9,792 nt of DNA from JABWBR01 sp036741235 (lineage in GTDB: Bacteria > Bacteroidota > Bacteroidia > Chitinophagales > Saprospiraceae). The notes under the pieces are model-generated. The model had not been told where the DNA came from and searched no databases. It saw nothing but the letters and a program-made list of their open reading frames with translations. Where the stretch lies: the NCBI GenBank assembly GCA_036741235.1, contig DAINSQ010000177.1, positions 1 through 9,792 on the forward strand, read 5' to 3'. Position 1 is the stretch's first letter; every line of letters begins with the position of its first letter. Positions 6,226 through 9,792 of this stretch are shown one piece after another. A program made the translations under genes and the position numbers.

Positions 6226-6870
6226 GCTTTTCAGCGCTATCTCGGCGATTTCGAAGCTTTTTTCGATTCGCACAACGAGCAACTCAACGCCAATTCGCGC
6301 ACCATTGCATTTGTTTACCTCAACCTGTCGCGGCTTAACGCCTGCCTGCTTTCCAACGATTACCGGCAAGGCGTGCAACTAATCACCGATATTGAAGCGG
6401 CGCTGCCGCAATACGAAAATTACCTCGACATTCACCGCAAGCTTTTGTTTTTTTATAAATTTGCTTACCTTTATTTTGGCTTTGGTCAATATGACAAAGC
6501 CCTGGACTACCTCAACGATATCATCCTGCTCAAACATGGCTACCTACGCGAAGACTTGCACCACAATGCCCGGCTGCTGCAATTGATTTGCCATTTCGAA
6601 CTGGGCAATTACGATTTGCTCAACTACCTGATGCCCGCCGTACAGCGCGCTTTCAGCAAGGGCAAGGAGGTGAGCAAGGTGCAACGCCTTACGCTGCAAT
6701 GGCTCAAAAAACTGGCCGACCTTCCCCCCGGACAAACCAAACCCGCTTTCGAGCAATTTTATACCCAGTTGCAGGAGGCGGTGAAAAGCCCCTACGAACA
6801 GAAAGCCCTGCTGTATCTCAATGTGCCGGCGTGGGTGAGGGGGAGATTGGGGGAGGCAGTGAGAGAGTGA
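6226..6870 (+). CDS. C-terminal fragment of the interrupted helical-repeat protein
   Basis: This part is in the same frame as the fragment before it. It encodes 214 residues after the TAG. The first candidate start is GTG at 6373, which would leave 165 residues and drop 49 codons of good coding sequence, so independent translation looks unlikely. It includes a clear TPR-like pair (YFGFGQYDKALDYLNDIILL) and a long helix with KEVSKVQRLTLQWLKKLADL. The last codons (WVRGRLGEAVRE) run into the purine-rich GTGAG tract, so the tail may have been altered by that repeat. Confidence 0.6.
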   Translation, partial: AFQRYLGDFEAFFDSHNEQLNANSRTIAFVYLNLSRLNACLLSNDYRQGVQLITDIEAALPQYENYLDIHRKLLFFYKFAYLYFGFGQYDKALDYLNDIILLKHGYLREDLHHNARLLQLICHFELGNYDLLNYLMPAVQRAFSKGKEVSKVQRLTLQWLKKLADLPPGQTKPAFEQFYTQLQEAVKSPYEQKALLYLNVPAWVRGRLGEAVRE

Positions 6871-6890
6871 GGGAGTGAGAGAGGGGGTGA
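6834..6890. repeat. Purine-rich GTGAG low-complexity tract
   Basis: Almost only G and A with scattered T, made of GTGAG and GAGAG-like units and G-runs at 6833-6835, 6839-6843, 6849-6853, 6871-6873 and 6883-6887. It covers the last codons and stop of the helical-repeat gene and continues past it. It looks like slippage-prone sequence. Confidence 0.55.
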
Positions 6891-6910
6891 GAAATGTATA
6901 GCGTCATGAT

Positions 6911-7060
6911 AGCAAAAACCGCCGGCGCCCAACGGGCGCAAACCTATCCCCTGCTCGCGGGGGTGTCGCGCGAAGCGTGACGGGGGTGGGGCCTCCGCGT
7001 AGCGCCCCGGGCCTCCGGTGAGTGCAGGGCAACTCCCGCCCCGGAGTTTTGAACCAAGAT
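6911..7060 (+). repeat. Structured intergenic repeat, copy A (fullest copy)
   Basis: Four small hairpins follow one another. H1 is GCGCCC-AAC-GGGCGC (6925-6939). H2 is CCCCTGC-TC-GCGGGGG (6948-6963) with one T-G wobble. H3 is TCGCGC-GAA-GCGTGA (6966-6980), also with one wobble. H4 is AACTCC-CGCCCC-GGAGTT (7031-7048). Between H3 and H4 lie two GGCCTCCG words. The element ends in TTTTGAACCAAGATG, shared with copy D. It fills the gap between the helical-repeat gene and the helix-hairpin-helix gene. There is no coding sense on either strand. It resembles REP-type elements; mobility is an inference. Confidence 0.8.
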
Positions 7061-7100
7061 GTGGAGATGCTGAAGGATGTTGAATGTTGGATTTTTGATT
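7061..7100. repeat. GATG(C/T)TGGATTTT-type degenerate repeat, first occurrence
   Basis: After copy A, words such as GATGCTG, GGATGTTGAATG and TTGGATTTTTGA follow in loose succession. The same style recurs at 9166-9196 and 9642-9685. It lies just before the helix-hairpin-helix gene and may contain its promoter; GATTTTTG at 7090-7097 is one base off the -7 consensus, without a good -33 partner. Confidence 0.5.
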
Positions 7101-7128
7101 ATTGATAAAACCAATTAACCCTTGTCAA

Positions 7129-9165
7129 ATGAAAACGCCATTTCTCATTCGCCTTTGGCGAATTGGCTGGGTGTTTATCGCCCTCAGCCTATGCCACCAT
7201 CACCTTATCGGACAGGCCGACACCACGCAGGAAGCCGTAGAAACCCTGTTGCTCGCTGCCAACGACGAAGTCGACGTCGATTACGCCGACCTGGCGGAAA
7301 GCCTCGAATACTACCGGCGCCGGCCCTTAAATCTCAACCGGGCCTCGGAAGAAGAGCTGCGCGAATTGCGCCTGTTATCAGATATACAAATCGTAAATTT
7401 CGTGCAATACCGGCAGGTTGCGGGTGAATTGCTGGCGCTGGAAGAACTGCAGGTTATTCCCGGTTTCGAGCCGGCAGTTATTCAGCTGTTATTGCCGTTT
7501 GTGACCCTGGCGGAGACGGTCGACCGGGGGGCGGCGCTGTGGCGATCGCTGCACCAGGGCAAAAAAACTGTGTTTATGCGCTGGTCGCGCAACCCGGCGC
7601 ACCGCGGCGACTATACCCTGGGCGACCCCAGTCAGGTGTACCTGCGCTACCAGCACCTGGGCGGCGTGGCAGCCTACGGCTTCACCGCCGAAAAAGACCC
7701 CGGCGAGGAATTATTCCGGGGCAGCAACGCCAAAGGATTTGATTTTTACTCCTGGCATCTTTTCCTTCGGGAGCCGCTGCGCGGCATCAAAGCTGTAGCG
7801 CTGGGCGATTACAGCCTGAACATCGGACAGGGGCTGTTGGCCTTCACCGGGTTTGCCGGCGGCAAAAGCGGACTGGTCACCGGCATCAAACGCAATAGTC
7901 CTACCCTGCGGCCCTACAGTTCCGTCAACGAAGCCAACTTCCTGCGGGGCGGGGCCGTCACCGTATCGCCCCTGGAAGGCCTCGAACTCACCGCCTTCGC
8001 CTCCTACCGCCGCCGCGACGCCAACCTGGTGCGCCCCGACTCACTGGCGAGCGACACGATAGCGCCATACTTCACCACCCTCGACTTCGACGGCCTGCAC
8101 CGCACGCCCGATGAACTCAACGACCGCCGCGCGGTGGCGTTTGGGGTTTGGGGCGGGCGGATGGCCTACCAACGGCAACGCTGGCGCATGGGGGCCAATA
8201 CTTTGTTTCAGCAGTTTGAATATCCCATGTTGCCCCGGGAGCAATTGTACAATCAATACTACTTCCGGGGCAGGCGGCTGTCGAATTACAGCCTCGACTA
8301 CGCCCTGTGGTGGCGCAACCTGCACTTCTTCGGGGAAAGCGCCATGAGCGGCAACGGCGCCGTGGCCACCGTCAACGGACTACTCGCCGGCCTCGACCGC
8401 CGGGTGGATCTGGCGGTGTTATACCGGCGTTATCCAAGGCACTACCAGGCCCTGCTGGCCAACGCATTTGCAGAAAACAGCCAGCCCCGCAACGAAAGCG
8501 GGCTATACATCGGCATCGAAGTGCGGCCCTTGTCGCGGTGGACCCTGAGCGCCTTCGTCGACCTGTGGCGCAACCCCTGGCTGCAATACCTCATCGACGC
8601 CCCCTCCGACGGCTGGGAGTACCGCTGCCGCCTTACCTACATCGAAAAGCGGCGGCTGGAGGCCTACCTCGAGCTGCGCAACAAACACCAGGCGCTGGGC
8701 GTAGACCGCTGGGACAATCCCCTCGACTTCGTCATATTGAGTCAGCGCACGCAACTGCGCCTGCACCTCTCCTACAAGCTCACCAAAGCCCTCGAATGGC
8801 GCAGTCGCCTCGACCTGGGCTTCGCCGACAACGACATCAACGAGCGACAGCGCGGCGTAGTCATCTACCAGGATTTCCTGCTGAGGCCCATCGGCTTTCC
8901 CCTGTCGTTTACCACCCGCCTCGCCCTGTTCGACACCGACGGCTACGCCGCCCGCTTTTACGCCTACGAAAACGGCCTGCTCAACAATTTCGCCATCCCG
9001 GCCTACTACGACCGCGGCATGCGGTTCTACATCAACCTGCGCTACCGCCCCGCCCGGACGGTCACGCTGGAACTCCGCTACGCACAGACCTGGCGCGGAG
9101 AACACGTGTCGCAAGCGTCAACGCAAAAGCAACTGAGTGTACAGGTGAGGTGGGCGTTTTATTGA
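7129..9165 (+). CDS. Secreted helix-hairpin-helix protein with barrel-like C-terminal region
   Basis: The 678-residue protein starts at ATG 7129, where MKTPFLIRLWRIGWVFIALSL makes a good signal peptide with a likely cut after IGQA (residue 30). The in-frame TTG at 7102 would only add nine residues in front of it. Residues 64-125 hold a ComEA-like helix-hairpin-helix pair: RRPLNLNRASEEELRELRLLSDIQIVNFVQYR followed by LLALEELQVIPGFEPAVIQLLLPFV. From about 145 onward the sequence alternates polar and aromatic residues in short strands, with turns such as GQGLLAFTGFAGGKSG (233-248), and ends with LSVQVRWAFY. A terminal aromatic residue after alternating hydrophobics is the outer-membrane barrel signal. 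I recall similar proteins across Bacteroidota with no assigned role. DNA or RNA binding is suggested by the motif only. It is clearly GC-richer than murB or mnmA. Confidence 0.88.
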   Translation: MKTPFLIRLWRIGWVFIALSLCHHHLIGQADTTQEAVETLLLAANDEVDVDYADLAESLEYYRRRPLNLNRASEEELRELRLLSDIQIVNFVQYRQVAGELLALEELQVIPGFEPAVIQLLLPFVTLAETVDRGAALWRSLHQGKKTVFMRWSRNPAHRGDYTLGDPSQVYLRYQHLGGVAAYGFTAEKDPGEELFRGSNAKGFDFYSWHLFLREPLRGIKAVALGDYSLNIGQGLLAFTGFAGGKSGLVTGIKRNSPTLRPYSSVNEANFLRGGAVTVSPLEGLELTAFASYRRRDANLVRPDSLASDTIAPYFTTLDFDGLHRTPDELNDRRAVAFGVWGGRMAYQRQRWRMGANTLFQQFEYPMLPREQLYNQYYFRGRRLSNYSLDYALWWRNLHFFGESAMSGNGAVATVNGLLAGLDRRVDLAVLYRRYPRHYQALLANAFAENSQPRNESGLYIGIEVRPLSRWTLSAFVDLWRNPWLQYLIDAPSDGWEYRCRLTYIEKRRLEAYLELRNKHQALGVDRWDNPLDFVILSQRTQLRLHLSYKLTKALEWRSRLDLGFADNDINERQRGVVIYQDFLLRPIGFPLSFTTRLALFDTDGYAARFYAYENGLLNNFAIPAYYDRGMRFYINLRYRPARTVTLELRYAQTWRGEHVSQASTQKQLSVQVRWAFY

Positions 9166-9198
9166 CGTTGGATGCTGGATTTTGATGCTGAATTTTGA
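9166..9198. repeat. GATGCTGGATTTT-type degenerate repeat, second occurrence
   Basis: GGATGCTGGATTTTGATGCTGAATTTTGAAA follows the stop codon of the helix-hairpin-helix gene. It matches the style of 9642-9685, where GATGCTGGATTTTGGATGCTGGATG is found. No terminator hairpin with a T-tract is seen after this gene. Confidence 0.6.
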
Positions 9199-9242
9199 AA
9201 TTCAGTGAAATCCACAAAATCCGCGTAATCGTGATTCAGACA
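9199..9242. repeat. ATTCAGACA repeat, copy 1
   Basis: It opens AATTCAGTGAAATCC, continues with AAAATCCGCGTAATC and ends GTGATTCAGACA. A second copy at 9686-9730 differs at about five positions. Both copies directly follow a GATGCTGGATTTT stretch, so the two modules form one composite intergenic repeat. Confidence 0.8.
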
Positions 9243-9316
9243 CGCCCCTTTTCGCCATCGAACAGCGGCGGAACAAGGACGTAGAGCCCCCCGGAGGCAC
9301 GATATTCGCGCCTGCG

Positions 9317-9416
9317 GCGCGTACCGCGGAGGCCGACACCCCCGTCACGCTTCGCGTGCCACCCCCGCAAGCGGGGGATAGGAGGCGCCCTTTGGGCGCT
9401 TACGGTGGTTTTTGCT
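9317..9416 (-). repeat. Structured intergenic repeat, copy B (inverted)
   Basis: Read on the minus strand it begins AGCAAAAACC like copy A and carries H1 (GCGCCC-AAA-GGGCGC, 9399-9385), a perfect H2 (CCCCCGC-TT-GCGGGGG, 9377-9362) and H3 (CACGC-GAA-GCGTG, 9358-9346), then ACGGGGGTG and GGCCTCCGCG. Similarity to copy A fades after that, and H4 is missing. It is inverted relative to copies C and D, with a 27-base perfect inverted match between 9359-9385 and 9518-9544. Confidence 0.8.
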
Positions 9417-9470
9417 ATTGGGGCGTGTACTGCCCGGGGTCTCCATGCACTGAGCAGCGCCTCTGCCACT

Positions 9471-9520
9471 CCTATCCCCCGCTTGCGGGGCTGGATCGCC
9501 GAAGGCGAGCCGGGGTTCCT
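9471..9520 (+). repeat. Structured intergenic repeat, copy C (50-base unit)
   Basis: This is a partial copy holding H2 (CCCCCGC-TT-GCGGGGC, last pair lost) and H3 (TCGCC-GAA-GGCGA, 9496-9508). It is a direct repeat of the first 50 bases of copy D with only a few differences and the exact offset of 50. No gene is seen anywhere in 9166-9792. Confidence 0.8.
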
Positions 9521-9641
9521 CCTATCCCCCGCTTGCGGGGGTGGATCGCCGAAGGCGAGACGGGGGTGGGGCCTCCGCCTGGCGCCCCCGGGCCTCCGGT
9601 GAGTGCGAGGCAACCCCAGGCCCCGGGGTTTTGAACCAGGA
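9521..9641 (+). repeat. Structured intergenic repeat, copy D
   Basis: It contains a perfect H2 (9526-9541), H3 (TCGCC-GAA-GGCGA, 9546-9558), ACGGGGGTGGGGCCTCCG, GGGCCTCCGGTGAGTGC and H4 (AACCCC-AGGCCCC-GGGGTT, 9612-9630), followed by TTGAACCAGGATG as in copy A. It lacks H1, since copy C abuts its left end. Copies A and D are alike from H2 to the end except within the stems and a few loop bases. Confidence 0.82.
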
Positions 9642-9685
9642 TGCGGAAGGATGTTTGATGCTGGATTTTGGATGCTGGATGTTAG
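9642..9685. repeat. GATGCTGGATTTT-type degenerate repeat, third occurrence
   Basis: GGAAGGATGTTTGATGCTGG then ATTTTGGATGCTGGATGTTAG. It continues copy D, as 7061-7100 continues copy A, so the downstream module appears to travel with the structured element. Confidence 0.6.
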
Positions 9686-9730
9686 AATTCCGTGAAATCC
9701 CAAAAATCCGCGGAATCCGTGATTCAGACA
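9686..9730. repeat. ATTCAGACA repeat, copy 2
   Basis: It opens AATTCCGTGAAATCC, continues with AAAAATCCGCGGAATCC and ends GTGATTCAGACA. Compare copy 1 at 9199-9242, which is one base shorter (GTAATCGTG against GGAATCCGTG). Confidence 0.8.
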
Positions 9731-9746
9731 ACTGAGATGCCCCGTA

Positions 9747-9781
9747 AGACCTTATAAGGTTTTGGAAACCTTATAAGGTCT
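9747..9781. repeat. Perfect hairpin repeat with nested palindromes
   Basis: Two 16-base arms (9747-9762 and 9766-9781) are exact reverse complements around a TGG loop. Each arm contains the 12-base self-complementary word ACCTTATAAGGT, so it could form one long hairpin or two short ones. There is no T-tract on either side, which argues against a simple terminator. Confidence 0.9.
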
Positions 9782-9792
9782 GAACCGGGTAT

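Larger units (their letters stand above)
5347..6870 (+). pseudogene. Helical-repeat (TPR-like) protein, interrupted by an in-frame TAG
   Basis: A single reading frame of 507 codons runs from ATG at 5347 to TGA at 6868-6870, broken only by TAG at 6223-6225 (codon 293). The stretch after the stop, AFQRYLGDFEAFF onward, continues the same helical, aromatic-rich style in the same frame with no start codon until a GTG at 6373. This points to one ancestral gene. The N-terminus SLIKSLSKAEKRNFKLY (11-27) is a basic helical opening that I associate with a conserved Bacteroidota family of unknown function. TPR-like helix pairs are visible at about 104-124 (YGKGMYMQALKLLERI) and 371-394 (YFGFGQYDKALDYLNDI). 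No signal peptide or membrane segment is seen, so it should be cytoplasmic and probably a protein-binding scaffold. A one-base change from CAG, AAG, GAG or a Tyr codon would create the stop. Sequencing error is also possible. Confidence 0.75.

Noticed and set aside
5605..6378. A 257-codon open frame on the minus strand
   Set aside because: It lies opposite the helical-repeat gene, has a valine/glutamine/histidine-rich composition typical of a codon shadow, and shows no motif.
6833..6887. G-quadruplex in the GTGAG tract
   Set aside because: G-runs exist but a four-run set with short loops is not present; the shortest arrangement needs a loop of about 17 bases.
6911..7060. CRISPR-like repeat array
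   Set aside because: There are no regularly spaced identical repeats with unique spacers. Copies are dispersed, partial and in both orientations, and no cas gene is present.
7102..7128. Upstream TTG start for the helix-hairpin-helix gene
   Set aside because: The ATG at 7129 directly begins a normal signal peptide. The TTG form would put nine odd residues (IKPINPCQ-like) in front of it.
8307..9185. A 292-codon plus-strand frame within the helix-hairpin-helix gene
   Set aside because: It is Arg/Pro/Ala-rich, a GC-driven shadow in another frame of a well supported gene.
9240..9428. A small transposable element bounded by 9-base inverted ends (ACACGCCCC / GGGGCGTGT)
   Set aside because: The ends match but no target-site duplication flanks them, and repeat copy B lies off-centre inside. 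The match could be chance in GC-rich sequence.
9236..9703. A 155-codon minus-strand frame and overlapping plus-strand frames at 9356-9634
   Set aside because: Their translations (PIPRLRGW and similar words repeated) simply read out the hairpin repeats. There is no independent coding evidence.

Overview
The window looks like the chromosome of a member of the Bacteroidota, probably of the Saprospiria type. The supporting signs are start codons without Shine-Dalgarno sequences, promoter boxes of the TTTG / TAnnTTTG class, an RlpA-SPOR protein, a type II glutamine synthetase, a secreted helix-hairpin-helix plus barrel protein of a kind common in this phylum, and intergenic regions full of short repeats. 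This assignment is inferred from sequence features and recall of families; no database was searched.

Layout. At 1-447 is the 3' end of a plus-strand gene for a PD-(D/E)XK nuclease-like protein, cut by the window edge. It overlaps by 14 bases the convergent murB (434-1447, minus), which lies 31 bases behind mnmA (1479-2588, minus), so these two probably form one transcript. A 188-base divergent region with a good Bacteroidota-type promoter leads into an rlpA-like gene (2777-3769, plus). The gap 3770-4055 holds octamer repeats, an imperfect inverted repeat and a strong intrinsic terminator for the type II glutamine synthetase gene (4056-5069, minus). Upstream of that gene is a heptamer tandem array followed by its own inverted copy, probably inside its 5' leader. 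At 5347-6870 (plus) is one 507-codon frame for a helical-repeat protein, broken by a single in-frame TAG at 6223-6225. At 7129-9165 (plus) is a secreted helix-hairpin-helix / barrel-like protein. The last 627 bases hold no credible gene and are almost entirely repeats.

How the genes fit together. murB and rlpA both act on the cell wall (precursor synthesis; glycan cleavage and septum binding). mnmA modifies tRNA wobble bases and the glutamine synthetase assimilates ammonium. This is mostly housekeeping content. No defence system, prophage, CRISPR array, tRNA or transposase gene was seen.

The most interesting material is non-coding. A repeat element at 6911-7060, with partial copies at 9317-9416 (inverted), 9471-9520 and 9521-9641, carries up to four small hairpins. 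Two of these hairpins keep their pairing although their stem sequences differ between copies, which suggests a selected structure. The amber-interrupted gene is the second point worth checking.
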